64,000 nucleotides of DNA from Castellaniella ginsengisoli (GCF_039523235.1 NZ_BAAAEX010000003.1), one strand, 5' to 3'; counted from the stretch's first letter, positions 1-10,968 are shown. Made by a program: numbers and translations. Notes: generated by a model from the sequence alone, not told the origin.

Positions 1-802
1 CCGTGCTCCAGAGCGTATTCACCCCCTGCCGGGCCATGTCGGTATAACCGTACGATGAGTCGGGAAGTGTGAGATTCAGGGTGCCGGCATGCTCGGCGTA
101 GCGGCTGGACACGCTCCAGCCCCCCATGAGCTTCGTCCCCGTCGGCGCGCCGTCCAGCACCTCTTCGCCTTCCCGGGCCACCTCGCCGACCACGTCGTCG
201 CGCATATAGGCGTGGTTGACCGTCTCCACCCGCGCCATCCGGCCGGTCAGCGTATACCCCACCTCCGTGCCGCCGCGCTCGCCCAAGGGACGCGTCTGCT
301 CGGGGTTCACCATCTTGGCCACAACCTCCAGCTCTTCGCGCCGCCCGGAACTCAGCCGCCCGGAATCCAGCGCCTTCCGGAGTTCCTGCGTCTGCTCTTC
401 CATCATCTTGGCCGAGCCTTCCGTGCCGAACACGCCCTCGCTCACGCACTGGCGCGCCACCAGGGTGCTCAAGACCTCACGCGGCTTGACCTGGTCGGTG
501 ATCTCGTCGTGGAAAAGCATGGGCAGGTCATCCGTCTCGATTTCCAGGCCCTCTTCCTGCTTCTGCTTGAACCGCTCGATGGCCTTCGAGTGGACTTCAC
601 GGACGTCGGTTGTCTCCGAGGGACTCAGGCCGACCTTCCGGCTGACGGTTTCGCCCAGGACCTGCCCGAGGTTTTCGCCCAACTGATCGATGCCGTTGCG
701 CACAGTCTGGACGGTACTGGTGACGACTGGAACAGCGCCGAGCACCCGGGACAGCACCCCGGGCGGATCTTCCGGCTTGCCGGTGAGATACGCATCGAGC
801 CC
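1..802 (-). pseudogene. Downstream part of an amber-interrupted reading frame, partial at left edge
   Basis: Directly after the stop codon at 803-805 the same minus-strand frame stays open for 267 codons and runs off the window. The translation looks like real protein: mixed hydrophilic and helical in the middle, for example FKQKQEEGLEIETDD, then MARVETVNHAYMRDDVVGEV and AGTLNLTLPDSSYGYTD nearer the edge. It has no convincing start codon of its own at the junction. The simplest reading is that it is the rest of the protein that begins at 1360, separated by a nonsense codon. I do not recognise the family. Its place just downstream of a type III chaperone remnant suggests a decayed secreted substrate, which is inference only. 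Confidence 0.55.
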
Positions 803-1360
803 CTAGGCCATGAGACGGTAGAGCGTGCTGTCGCCTTGCTGGAATTCGGTCTTGGACAATACGGCGCGATCCAGGATGGCCATGATCTGCCGGGCCACGA
901 AGTCGCCTCCGGTGCGGCCGCCCACCATCCCCTTGATGTAATCCTCCAGCGGCTTGCGCCCATACTGCTGCACCGTGGTGGCAAGCACTTTTTCCAGCGC
1001 ATGGTCGCCCAGCTTGTCCGTAATCAGGTTGCCGACGGTTTCCTGCCAGCCCTCGGGCAGCAGTTTCTCCATCAGTTTCTTGACCCCGGCCTGCATCTGC
1101 TCATGGTCATTGTCGATGGCGGCCTGGCGGATGGCCGGCAGCAGCCGGGAATGGCGCTCGCCCAGGGATTTGTTGCTGGCCGCATAATCGAAGCCGATCT
1201 GGATGGCGTCGCGCAGTACGCTTTGCGCCAGCGTGTCACGGTTGATTTTCCCGCCGGACAGGCGATTGGCGATGCTGTTGAGCGTATCGGATTTTTCAAG
1301 CGCTGAAAACGCCAGCGTCTTGAGCCCCGTGGAGAGATAGGAACCGATGCTGGTGGCCAT
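803..1360 (-). CDS. Hypothetical protein, 185 aa; probable N-terminal part of a truncated secretion substrate
   Basis: The product is predicted to be mostly helical, with no signal peptide and no transmembrane segment. A GGGGGA ribosome-binding site lies six bases before the ATG. The gene starts 26 bases after the frameshifted CesT-type chaperone remnant on the same strand, the usual position for the cognate substrate of such a chaperone. It ends LYRLMA at an amber codon, and the frame continues open beyond it for at least 267 codons. It may therefore be the expressed N-terminal piece of a larger protein of more than 450 residues. I recognise no domain. A free-standing 185-residue protein remains possible. 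Confidence 0.6.
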   Translation of the reverse strand: MATSIGSYLSTGLKTLAFSALEKSDTLNSIANRLSGGKINRDTLAQSVLRDAIQIGFDYAASNKSLGERHSRLLPAIRQAAIDNDHEQMQAGVKKLMEKLLPEGWQETVGNLITDKLGDHALEKVLATTVQQYGRKPLEDYIKGMVGGRTGGDFVARQIMAILDRAVLSKTEFQQGDSTLYRLMA

Positions 1361-1386
1361 GGAGATCCCCCGGAAACGACAGCCGT

Positions 1387-1841
1387 TCAGGCCCGGTGAA
1401 ACAGGCGCGGATCACCCTGCGCGCCGGATTGGCCGGCTTTCTGGGCGAATGCCAGCAACGCGACCTTCCAGCGTTCGGCCTGGTTGACCAGGTTTTCCAC
1501 CGCCTGAAGCGCGGACCCTTCATCATGCAGCGCCAGGTCCACGGTCTTGAAGAGAATCACGCGATCATGCTGTGCATCCAGGCCGAAATAGCAATCCTGC
1601 GTGGCCATGCCGAACAGATGCAGTTGCAGCACCGTGGCCAACATCGATTCGCGGCCGGCGCCGGGGCAACTGTCAGCAAGGAGGCATAGACGTGCACGGC
1701 GCGTCCGCCGGGGGCCAGCTCGAAAGTCACTTCGAGCCCGCCATCGAATTCGAGCGTGCAGCCGCCCGATCCGGCGGCCTCGGCGACGTCCAACCGCGCC
1801 TGCGCACCCAACGCATCGAGAAATCCACGAAATTCGAGCAT
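1387..1841 (-). pseudogene. Type III secretion chaperone, CesT family, frameshifted
   Basis: The first half reads from an ATG at 1841 with AAGGAG five bases upstream. It gives MLEFRGFLDALGAQ, then CTLEFDGGLEVTFEL and AVHVYASLL, the strand pattern of CesT/Tir-type chaperones, which bind effectors before type III export. The matching second half (ESMLATVLQLHLFGMAT, FGLDAQHDRVIL, VENLVNQAERWKVALLAF) lies in another frame and ends at 1387. The frames change near 1655-1675 in a GC-rich run. The locus is 455 bases, one base short of a multiple of three, so a single-base deletion would explain it. It could be a real pseudogene or a sequencing error. No other type III secretion genes are in the window. 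Confidence 0.75.
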
Positions 1842-2028
1842 ATCGGCTCCTTGTATATGACGGGAGTGCATGATTTGCTGAGTAACAGCCGGGCCCAATT
1901 GATTCCATTGAGCGATATGGTTCCTCGGGAACGCCCTGCGCCCCGGGTCGGGGCCAAACCTTGAGACAATAACGCCATACGCTGCCAGGCCGCCCGGCAC
2001 ACCGGCAGGCCTCTTGTTCTATTTCCCG

Positions 2029-4794
2029 ATGAGACGACGCCAATTGAACCCCTTCAGAATTTTTCCCGCCCTGCTGATCCTGATCCTGATGACCGTCCTG
2101 CCGGGGCCGGCCCACGCGGATGATGCCCCACTGCCCGCCGGCGTGCGCCAGATCGTCATGATCGAGGGCGTCACCGAATACCGCCTCGACAACGGTTTGC
2201 AGGTGCTGCTGTCCCCGGACGATTCCCGCGCCAGAACCTCGGTCAACATGAGCTACCGGGTCGGTTCGCGCCACGAGGGGCCGGGCGAGACCGGCATGGC
2301 GCATCTGCTGGAGCACTTGCTGTTTCGCGGCAGCCCCAAATATCCGGACGCCCTGGCCGAATTCGCGCGCCGGGGGCTGGCGGCCAACGGCTCGACCACC
2401 GCCGACCTGACGAACTACTACGCCACCTTCGCCAGCGACCCGGATACGCTGCGCTGGTATCTGTCCTGGCAGGCCGACGCCATGCTCAACGCGCGCATCG
2501 CCCGCGCCGACCTGGATGCGGAAATGCCGGTGGTGCGCAATGAGATGGAACGCGGGGAAAACAGCCCGTTCAGCATGCTGATGCAGCAGGTCGCTTCGGC
2601 CGCCTATGTCTGGCACCCCTATGGGCGCAGCGTCATCGGCGCGCGCTCCGACGTAGAGCATGTCGGCATCGAGCCGCTGCGCGCCTTCTACCACCGCTAC
2701 TACCAGCCCGATAATGCGACGCTGATCGTCACCGGCCGCTTCGATGCCCGCCAGGTGCTGCGCTGGATCGCGCAGGATTTCGGCGCCATCCCTCGTCCCG
2801 CGCGCACGCTGCCGCCCGAATACACGCGCGAACCCGTCCAGCAGGGCGCACGCAGCGTGACGCTGCGGCGCATCGGCGGCAGCCCCATCGCCCTGGCGCA
2901 ATACCACCTGCCGGAAGCCGCCGACGATGCCTACACGGCCTTGTCCATCGGCGCCGCCATGCTGGCCGATACACCGGCCGGCCCGCTCTATCAGGCCCTG
3001 GTGGCCAAGGGCTTGGCCAGCAACGTGTTCGGTTTCGCCCGCGCCATGAAGCAGCCCGGCTATGCCGTGTTCGGTGCGCAGATCCAGCCGGACGCCGACC
3101 CCCAGGCGGCTTTGGCCGCCCTGACGCGCAGCCTGGAAACCGACGCCATCGGGCAACTGGACCAGGCGGCCCTGGACCGGATCCGCACCGCCTGGCTGAA
3201 CGACTGGAAGCAAATCTACAACCGGTCCGACGCGCTGTCGGAGGCCCTCTCCGACGCGGTCGCCCAGGGAGACTGGCGACTGTTCTTCATCGAACGCCTG
3301 CGGGTCCAGGCACTGACCCTGGAGACGATCCGTACGCAACTGGGCGCCTGGCTGCTGCCCAGCAACCGCACCAGCGGTCTGTATCTGCCCACGGCCGAAC
3401 CCAAGTACGCGCCCGTGCCGGCGCCGGCCGATCTCGCCTCCTGGATCGCCCGGATTCCGGCCGGCACCGGACGCCCGGCCGTGGGCCACTTCGACACCCG
3501 GCCCGAGGCCATCGACGCCGCAACCCGGCGCAGCATCCTGACCCTGCCCAATGGTCCGGTCGAACTGGCCCTGCTGCCCAAGGAAACCGCCGGCGGGCAG
3601 GTGCATGCCGTGCTGCGCATGGGTTTCGGCAATGCCGAGGCGTTGCGCGGCCAAGGCCTGGCGCCTTTCGCCACCAGCGCCATGCTGCTGCGCGGCGCCG
3701 AGGGCATGAGCCGCCAGCAGATCGAAGACCGCCTGAACGCGCTTGATTCGGCGCTGTCGTTCAGCGACGACGGCAACGTCCTGAGCCTATCCATGCGCAG
3801 CGACCGCGCGCACCTGCCCGAAGTGCTGGGTCTGGCCTTCCATCTGCTGCGCAACCCCGCATTCCCTGAAGATGAGCTGGAGCGGCTGAAACGCAGCCTG
3901 CGCACCCACGTGGAAAACGATGCCGCGAGCCCGGCCTATCTGGTGCGCAACGCGCTGCAGCGCCACGACCAGCCCTGGGATCCGGACGACCTTCGCTACA
4001 CGCCCACCACCGATGAAACGCTCGCCCGGATCGCCGCCCTGAGCCGCGACCAGTTGCAGCGATTCCATGCGCGCTTCTACGGCGCGGGACACCTTTCCTT
4101 GGCGGTGGCGGGGGATTTCGATCCGGAAGAAGTCGAGCGCAGCCTGCGCGCCGGCCTGGAGGGCTGGCGGACGGCGCCCCCCTACGAGCGCCTGGCCGAG
4201 CCTTGGTACGCCATGCGGCCCGAGACCTTCCGCATCCCCGCTCCCGGCAAGGCCAATGCCGAATACCGGGCCGCCCTGCCTCTGAAAATCCGCGATACCG
4301 ACCCGCGCTGGCCCGCGCTGATGCTGGCCAACTACCTGATCGGCGGTTCGGAAGATTCCCGGCTATGGCAGGGCATCCGGGTGCGCGGCGGCCTGTCCTA
4401 CGGTGTGGGCAGCGCCGTCTCCGCCTCGCCTTTCGAAGACTCCGGCGCCTGGACGCTGTTCGCCAGCACGGCGGCCCGCAACGCCGATCAGTTGCGGGAC
4501 GCGATGCGCACGGTTCTGGACGACACCCTGAAAACCGGCTTCACCCAGGCCGAGGTCGACCAGGGCGTGCACTCCCTGCTGAATTATCTTGAACTGGGAC
4601 GGTCCGACGACCGCTACCTGGCCAGCCGCTGGAGCGACTATCTGGACACGGGCCGCAGTTTCGCCTGGCAGCAGCATGTGATCGACCAGTTGCGCAGCCT
4701 GAAAGCGGCGCAGGTCAATGCCGCGATGCGCGAGCTGCTGCGGCCGGATCAGCTCAGCATTGCCGTGGCCGCCGACCCCGACCCGAAACCCTGA
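2029..4794 (+). CDS. M16 family zinc metallopeptidase, double domain, exported
   Basis: This is a pitrilysin-type (M16) peptidase with two homologous halves in one chain of 921 residues. A signal peptide (MRRRQLNPF, a long hydrophobic run, then PAHADD) sends it to the periplasm. The inverted zinc motif HLLEH lies near residue 92, with the expected distal glutamate in the NEMERGENSP segment. The C-terminal half has the peptide-binding RGGLSYGVGS element but no zinc motif, as is usual. A TTG at 2014 would add five residues; I chose the ATG at 2029 because it gives a cleaner signal peptide. The substrate is unknown; the family degrades short peptides and signal sequences. Confidence 0.9.
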   Translation: MRRRQLNPFRIFPALLILILMTVLPGPAHADDAPLPAGVRQIVMIEGVTEYRLDNGLQVLLSPDDSRARTSVNMSYRVGSRHEGPGETGMAHLLEHLLFRGSPKYPDALAEFARRGLAANGSTTADLTNYYATFASDPDTLRWYLSWQADAMLNARIARADLDAEMPVVRNEMERGENSPFSMLMQQVASAAYVWHPYGRSVIGARSDVEHVGIEPLRAFYHRYYQPDNATLIVTGRFDARQVLRWIAQDFGAIPRPARTLPPEYTREPVQQGARSVTLRRIGGSPIALAQYHLPEAADDAYTALSIGAAMLADTPAGPLYQALVAKGLASNVFGFARAMKQPGYAVFGAQIQPDADPQAALAALTRSLETDAIGQLDQAALDRIRTAWLNDWKQIYNRSDALSEALSDAVAQGDWRLFFIERLRVQALTLETIRTQLGAWLLPSNRTSGLYLPTAEPKYAPVPAPADLASWIARIPAGTGRPAVGHFDTRPEAIDAATRRSILTLPNGPVELALLPKETAGGQVHAVLRMGFGNAEALRGQGLAPFATSAMLLRGAEGMSRQQIEDRLNALDSALSFSDDGNVLSLSMRSDRAHLPEVLGLAFHLLRNPAFPEDELERLKRSLRTHVENDAASPAYLVRNALQRHDQPWDPDDLRYTPTTDETLARIAALSRDQLQRFHARFYGAGHLSLAVAGDFDPEEVERSLRAGLEGWRTAPPYERLAEPWYAMRPETFRIPAPGKANAEYRAALPLKIRDTDPRWPALMLANYLIGGSEDSRLWQGIRVRGGLSYGVGSAVSASPFEDSGAWTLFASTAARNADQLRDAMRTVLDDTLKTGFTQAEVDQGVHSLLNYLELGRSDDRYLASRWSDYLDTGRSFAWQQHVIDQLRSLKAAQVNAAMRELLRPDQLSIAVAADPDPKP

Positions 4795-4808
4795 TCGGCG
4801 TCCGCGCA

Positions 4809-4846
4809 AGAAAAACCCCGCAGCCGGCCGGAACCGGAATGCGGGG
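4809..4846 (-). terminator. Rho-independent terminator after dnaJ
   Basis: On the minus strand a seven-base stem, CCCCGCA pairing with TGCGGGG, is followed by TTTTTCTT. It lies 28 bases past the dnaJ stop codon. Confidence 0.8.
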
Positions 4847-4873
4847 CGGGCGGCGCCAGCCGAAGAAACGGCG

Positions 4874-6007
4874 TCAGGAGAAGAAGTTCTTCACCTTGTC
4901 CGTCCAGGATTCGCTTTTGGGCGAATGGCGGTCGCCGCCGCTGTTCAACGACGATTCGAACTGGCGCAGCAGCGCCTTTTGCTCGTCGTTCAGGCGCACC
5001 GGAGTCTCGACCACGATGTGGCAGTACAGGTCTCCCGGGTAGCTGGAGCGCACGCCCTTGATGCCCTTGCCGCGCAGCCGGAAGGTCTTGCCGGTCTGGG
5101 TGCCTTCCGGAATGGTGATCTCACCGCGGCCCGCCAGCGTCGGGACTTCCTGCACGCCGCCCAGCGCCGCCTTGGTGAAGGGGATGGTGAGTTCGCAGTG
5201 CAGATCCTCGCCCTGGCGCTCGAAGATGCCATGCGGCTTGATGCGGATTTCCACATACAGGTCGCCCGGCGGGCCGCCGTTGAGCCCCGGCTCGCCGTTG
5301 CCGGTGGAGCGGATGCGCATGCCGTCGTCGATCCCGGCCGGAATCTTGACCTGCAAAGTCTTGTTCTTGCGGATGCGGCCCACGCCATCGCAATCGCCGC
5401 AGGGATCGGTGATCTCCTGGCCGGTGCCATGGCAAGTCGGGCAGGTCTGCTGGACGCTGAAGAAACCCTGCTGCATACGCACGGCGCCGTTGCCGCCGCA
5501 GGTATGGCACGTGCGCGGCGACGTGCCGGGCTTGGCGCCCGACCCGTGGCAGGTCTCGCAGGATTCCCAACTGGGGATGCGGATCTCGGTATCGAAGCCG
5601 TTGGCCGCCTGCTCCAGGCTGATTTCCAGGGCGTATTTCAGGTCGGCGCCGCGATAGACCTGGGGCCCGCCGCCGCCCCGGCGGCCTGCGGCGCCGCCGA
5701 AGATTTCCCCGAAGATATCGCCGAAGGCATCGGCAAAGCCGCCCGCGCCGCCGCCCATGCCCGCGCCGGCCGCCGCGTTCGGATCCACGCCGGCATGGCC
5801 GAAACGGTCGTAGGCCGCGCGTTTTTCCGCGTCGGACAGCATCTCGTAGGCCTCCTTGGCCTCCTTGAATTTGTCCTCGGCTTCCTTGCTGTCCGGATTG
5901 CGGTCCGGGTGGTATTTCATGGCCAGCTTGCGGTAGGCCTTGCGGATGTCGTCATCCGAGGCGTTCTTGGCGACCCCCAGGACTTCGTAGAAATCTCTTT
6001 TTGCCAT
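4874..6007 (-). CDS. dnaJ: Chaperone protein DnaJ (Hsp40)
   Basis: DnaJ delivers unfolded clients to DnaK and stimulates its ATPase. The 377 residues show the full type I layout: a J domain with HPD at residues 33-35, a Gly/Phe-rich linker around 75-110, a zinc-finger region with four CxxCxGxG repeats around 145-210, and the C-terminal client-binding domains. The length is normal. It is the last gene of the grpE-dnaK-dnaJ cluster, 141 bases after dnaK, and is followed by a terminator. It can be transcribed from the heat-shock promoters ahead of grpE and dnaK. Confidence 0.98.
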   Translation of the reverse strand: MAKRDFYEVLGVAKNASDDDIRKAYRKLAMKYHPDRNPDSKEAEDKFKEAKEAYEMLSDAEKRAAYDRFGHAGVDPNAAAGAGMGGGAGGFADAFGDIFGEIFGGAAGRRGGGGPQVYRGADLKYALEISLEQAANGFDTEIRIPSWESCETCHGSGAKPGTSPRTCHTCGGNGAVRMQQGFFSVQQTCPTCHGTGQEITDPCGDCDGVGRIRKNKTLQVKIPAGIDDGMRIRSTGNGEPGLNGGPPGDLYVEIRIKPHGIFERQGEDLHCELTIPFTKAALGGVQEVPTLAGRGEITIPEGTQTGKTFRLRGKGIKGVRSSYPGDLYCHIVVETPVRLNDEQKALLRQFESSLNSGGDRHSPKSESWTDKVKNFFS

Positions 6008-6050
6008 TGATCGGTACTTTATCTGATGCGCTACGGTTCGAAGGACACAT

Positions 6051-6148
6051 GCCCGGACCCGTCAGAAACAGGTTCCGGGCAAGTGCGGGCAGATCGCCGC
6101 GCCGGGCCGGCAGCCGCCGCGAGGCGGGCCGGACGGGGCGGCCGGCGA

Positions 6149-6150
<2 letters not shown>
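6051..6150 (-). other. Two stem-loops in the dnaK-dnaJ gap
   Basis: GCCCGGA at 6051-6057 pairs with TCCGGGC at 6074-6080. GATCGCCG at 6092-6099 pairs with CGGCGATC at 6143-6150, which includes the dnaK stop. Neither is followed by a T run. They may stabilise the dnaK transcript or reduce read-through into dnaJ; this is inference. Confidence 0.4.
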
Positions 6151-8071
<1,921 letters not shown>

Positions 8072-8100
8072 GTTGGATCCTGTTGATGTTTGAATGAGTG

Positions 8101-8119
8101 GGCGGGCGCTGCGCCCGCC
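8101..8119 (-). other. Perfect hairpin in the dnaK 5' leader
   Basis: GGCGGGCG pairs with CGCCCGCC around a three-base loop, between the sigma-32 promoter and the dnaK start. It has no T run, so it is unlikely to terminate. It may shape leader stability or limit read-through from grpE. Confidence 0.5.
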
Positions 8120-8129
8120 GATGATTCGA

Positions 8130-8157
8130 ATATGGGGTTGCCGGGGTTTGTTTCAAG
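8130..8157 (-). promoter_or_regulatory. Sigma-32 heat-shock promoter of dnaK
   Basis: The -35 CTTGAAA at 8157-8151 and the -10 CCCCATAT at 8137-8130 are separated by 13 bases. This matches the RpoH consensus almost perfectly. The -35 overlaps the end of grpE. Confidence 0.9.
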
Positions 8158-8743
8158 AGCCGGCGTTGTCCGCGGCCGGGCCCGCCGACACCATGACCAG
8201 CGCCGGGCGCAGCACGCGATCGGCAATCAGATAGCCCTTCTGCAGCATCTGGACGACGGCGCCCTGGGGATGCTCGGACGGCACGTTGGAGATCGCCTGG
8301 TGGCGGTGCGGGTCGAAAGCGTCGCCGGGCGCCGGGGCGATTTCGCGCATCTGGTTGCGCTCGAAGGCCGCGTTCAACTGCCGCAGCGTGGCCTCGACGC
8401 CCGCCTTCCAATCCTCGGCGGTCTGGTTTTCCAGGGCCAGTGCGGCTTCCAGACTGTCGCGCACGGGGATCAGGCTCTCGGCAAAGGACTCCGTGCCGAA
8501 CTTGCGGGCCTTGGCCACGTCGTCCTGGGCCCGGCGGCGGACGTTCTCGACTTCGGCATGCGCACGCAGCAACTGATCATGGTAATCGGCAACCTGCTTC
8601 TGGGCCTCGTCCAGCAGCACGGCAAGGTCTTCGCCCGGCTGCTCGGCGGCCGGCGCGGCGGCATCAGTCGGGTTCTGGCCGGCGGCCTGGGTTTCGGCGC
8701 TCGGCGCGGCTTGCGGGTCCAAGTCTTCCTGGGGAGCCGACAT
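8153..8743 (-). CDS. grpE: Nucleotide exchange factor GrpE
   Basis: GrpE releases ADP from DnaK. The 196 residues have an acidic, low-complexity N-terminus, a long coiled-coil helix around 60-110 (AVLLDEAQKQVADYHDQLLRA), and the GrpE signature region with DAFDPHRHQAI and VVQMLQKGYLIADRVLRPALV near the C-terminus. It is the first gene of the grpE-dnaK-dnaJ cluster and is preceded by a sigma-32 promoter at 8783-8812. Confidence 0.97.
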   Translation of the reverse strand: MSAPQEDLDPQAAPSAETQAAGQNPTDAAAPAAEQPGEDLAVLLDEAQKQVADYHDQLLRAHAEVENVRRRAQDDVAKARKFGTESFAESLIPVRDSLEAALALENQTAEDWKAGVEATLRQLNAAFERNQMREIAPAPGDAFDPHRHQAISNVPSEHPQGAVVQMLQKGYLIADRVLRPALVMVSAGPAADNAGS

Positions 8744-8782
8744 GGTGAAATCTCCAATACTGAAAATGGGTGAACAAGGGGG

Positions 8783-8812
8783 TAGATGAGGACGGGGCGC
8801 GCGTTCTTCAAG
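8783..8812 (-). promoter_or_regulatory. Sigma-32 heat-shock promoter of grpE
   Basis: CTTGAAG at 8812-8806 and CCTCATCTA at 8791-8783 are separated by 14 bases. One base differs from consensus in each element. It lies 40 bases upstream of the grpE start codon. Confidence 0.8.
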
Positions 8813-8911
8813 CCCCGGGACGGCGGATGGCCGGGACGGAACCGCCCCCGCCTCGAAGACACCCCGGATACGATGCCCGGAGCCCGGCGCACAGAGGCGC
8901 CCGATGGGCCG

Positions 8912-9958
8912 TCACGTCCAGCCGGCCAGATTGTCGGCGATCAGGGCGGCGAAATCCCGCGCCCAGTCAGGGTCGGCATTGAGACAGGGAATGTAGCGGA
9001 AAGCGCGGCCGCCCGCCTTCAGGAAGGCCTCGCGGCAGCCCATGTCGATTTCCTCCAGGGTCTCCAGGCAGTCCGCCAAAAACCCCGGGCACATCAGATC
9101 CACCGTGCCGACGCCTTCCCGCCCCCAGGATTCGAGCGTGGGCTGAGTGTAGGGCTGCAGCCAGGGCGCCGCCCCGAAGCGGCTCTGGAAGGCGACATGC
9201 AGCCGGTCGCCGTCGGCGCCGAGACGGGCGCGCAAGGCGCGGGCGGTCTGATGGCAATCGCGGAAATAAGGATCGCCCTGGCGCACCGACTGCTGGGGCA
9301 GGCCGTGAAAGCTGAGCAGCAGCCGGTCCGGCTTGCCGGCCTGGTCCCAGTGGGCGCGCACCGCACGGTGCAGCGCATCCACATAGGCGTCGGCCGTCGG
9401 GAAGCGATCCAGAAAACGCAAGGTGGGCTGGTGGCGCAGCCGGGCCAGGTGCGCATTGACCGCATCCACGGCCGTGGCCGTGGTGCTGGCGGCATATTGG
9501 GGGTACATCGGCACCGCCAGGATGCGGCCGCAGCCGGCGGCGCGCAAGGCATCCAGGGCATCCGCCAGAACCGGCCGGCCATAGCGCATGGCAAGCCCGA
9601 CCCGCACATCCAGGCCCCGGTCGCGCAAAGAGGCCGCCACGGCATCGGCCAGATCCTGGCTGTGCACCAGCAGGGGCGATCCCCGGTCGAGCCAGACCTG
9701 GGCGTACTTGGGGGCGACGGCGGCAGGCCGCCGGGTGAGGACGAACAGGCGCAGGATCACCTGCCACAGCGCGGCAGGCAGCTCGACCACGCGAGGATCG
9801 GACAGAAACTCGCCCAGGTAGCGCCGCACGGCCGCCGGAGTCGGCGCGTCGGGCGTGCCCAGGTTGATCAGCAGAACGCCCAGCGGCCCGCGCCCGGGAT
9901 CGGGCGCTTCGGGGTCCAGCGCCCGGGGATCGTGAACTTCAGAGAGAAAACGGCTCAT
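8912..9958 (-). CDS. hemH: Ferrochelatase
   Basis: HemH inserts Fe(II) into protoporphyrin IX, the last step of protoheme synthesis. The 348 residues include the N-terminal GVLLINLGTPDAP segment, the catalytic histidine in LLSFHGLPQQSVRQGDPY near residue 220, and the conserved glutamate region TVDLMCPGFLADCLETLEEI near 300. Its start overlaps the hrcA stop by four bases, so the two genes are translationally coupled. Placement between hrcA and grpE fits related betaproteobacteria. Confidence 0.97.
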   Translation of the reverse strand: MSRFLSEVHDPRALDPEAPDPGRGPLGVLLINLGTPDAPTPAAVRRYLGEFLSDPRVVELPAALWQVILRLFVLTRRPAAVAPKYAQVWLDRGSPLLVHSQDLADAVAASLRDRGLDVRVGLAMRYGRPVLADALDALRAAGCGRILAVPMYPQYAASTTATAVDAVNAHLARLRHQPTLRFLDRFPTADAYVDALHRAVRAHWDQAGKPDRLLLSFHGLPQQSVRQGDPYFRDCHQTARALRARLGADGDRLHVAFQSRFGAAPWLQPYTQPTLESWGREGVGTVDLMCPGFLADCLETLEEIDMGCREAFLKAGGRAFRYIPCLNADPDWARDFAALIADNLAGWT

Positions 9959-10968
9959 GAAACCGCCTGGCCGAGTGCGTTGGACAGCATGCGCGCCGTA
10001 ATGTCGACAATGGGGATGACGCGGTCGTAGGCCATGCGGCTGGGGCCAATGACGCCCAGCGTGCCGATCACCTGGCCATCGACCCCGTAGGGGGCGGTGA
10101 TGACCGAGACGTCGTCCAGCGGCACCAGCCGGGAATCGCCGCCGATGTAGATCTGCACGCCCTGAGCCCGGCTGGAAACATCGAGCAGGTGCAGCAGATC
10201 GGTCTTCTGCTCGAACAACTGGAACAGGCGGCGCAACCGGTCCATGTCGGCCGTCATTTCCGAGACGTCCAGCAGCTTGCCTTCGCCGGAGATGACCACG
10301 GCCTCGTCGTCCGTGTCGGCGGAGTCCAGGCCGGCGTCCACCGCCTGCTGCATCAACCGGGAAATATCCGTGCGCAGCGTGTCAAGCTCGTCGGCCAGCG
10401 CCTGACGGACCGCATGGAAGGATTTGCCCGAGAACTGCCGGTTGAAGAAATTGGAGGCCTCCAGCAGCTCGACCTCGGAGTATTCGCGCGAAACGAACAG
10501 GATGCGGTTCTGCACGTCGCCGTTGGGCGTGACGATGATGAGCAGCACGCGCCGGTCGGACAGGCGGATGAATTCGATGTGACGGAATACCTGGGTGCGC
10601 TTGGGCGTGAGCACCACGCCCGCGAACTGCGACAGGTTCGACAGCAGCGAAGCCGCGGCGGTCACGGCGCGGCCGGGCTCGGCCGCGGGCAGACAGTCCT
10701 CGATGCACAGGGAGGGGCTGAGTTCGTAGGGCCTGGCCGTCAGCAGACTGTCGACGAACATCCGGTAGCCGCGGGGCGTGGGCACGCGGCCCGCCGAGGT
10801 GTGCGGGCTGTGGATCAGACCCAGGTCCTCCAGGTCGGCCATGACGTTGCGAATCGTGGCCGGTGAAAGGTCGAAGACTTTCGAAAGGGTGCGCGACCCC
10901 ACGGGCTGGCCGTCCGCAATGTAGCGTTCGACCAGCGCCTTCAGCAATGTCTTGGCTCGATCATCCAT
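9955..10968 (-). CDS. hrcA: Heat-inducible transcription repressor HrcA
   Basis: HrcA represses class I heat-shock genes by binding CIRCE elements, and its folding depends on GroEL. The 337 residues begin with a winged-helix domain (VERYIADGQPVGSRTLSK, then SPATIRNVMADLEDLGLI) and continue with the GAF-like domain (FRHIEFIRLSDRRVLLIIV) and the C-terminal IGPSRMAYDRVI motif. No CIRCE repeat is visible in this window, so its targets, probably groE, lie elsewhere. A tandem repeat array occupies its upstream region. Confidence 0.96.
   Translation of the reverse strand: MDDRAKTLLKALVERYIADGQPVGSRTLSKVFDLSPATIRNVMADLEDLGLIHSPHTSAGRVPTPRGYRMFVDSLLTARPYELSPSLCIEDCLPAAEPGRAVTAAASLLSNLSQFAGVVLTPKRTQVFRHIEFIRLSDRRVLLIIVTPNGDVQNRILFVSREYSEVELLEASNFFNRQFSGKSFHAVRQALADELDTLRTDISRLMQQAVDAGLDSADTDDEAVVISGEGKLLDVSEMTADMDRLRRLFQLFEQKTDLLHLLDVSSRAQGVQIYIGGDSRLVPLDDVSVITAPYGVDGQVIGTLGVIGPSRMAYDRVIPIVDITARMLSNALGQAVS

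Noticed and set aside
1..120. Short likeness of AGTLNLTLPDS to a segment of the ExoU phospholipase
   Set aside because: The match covers about ten residues, and the patatin-type hydrolase motifs are absent from the visible frame.
89..1306. A 405-codon plus-strand frame at the left edge
   Set aside because: The minus-strand frames in the same place have better start sites, chaperone-like sequence upstream and more protein-like composition.
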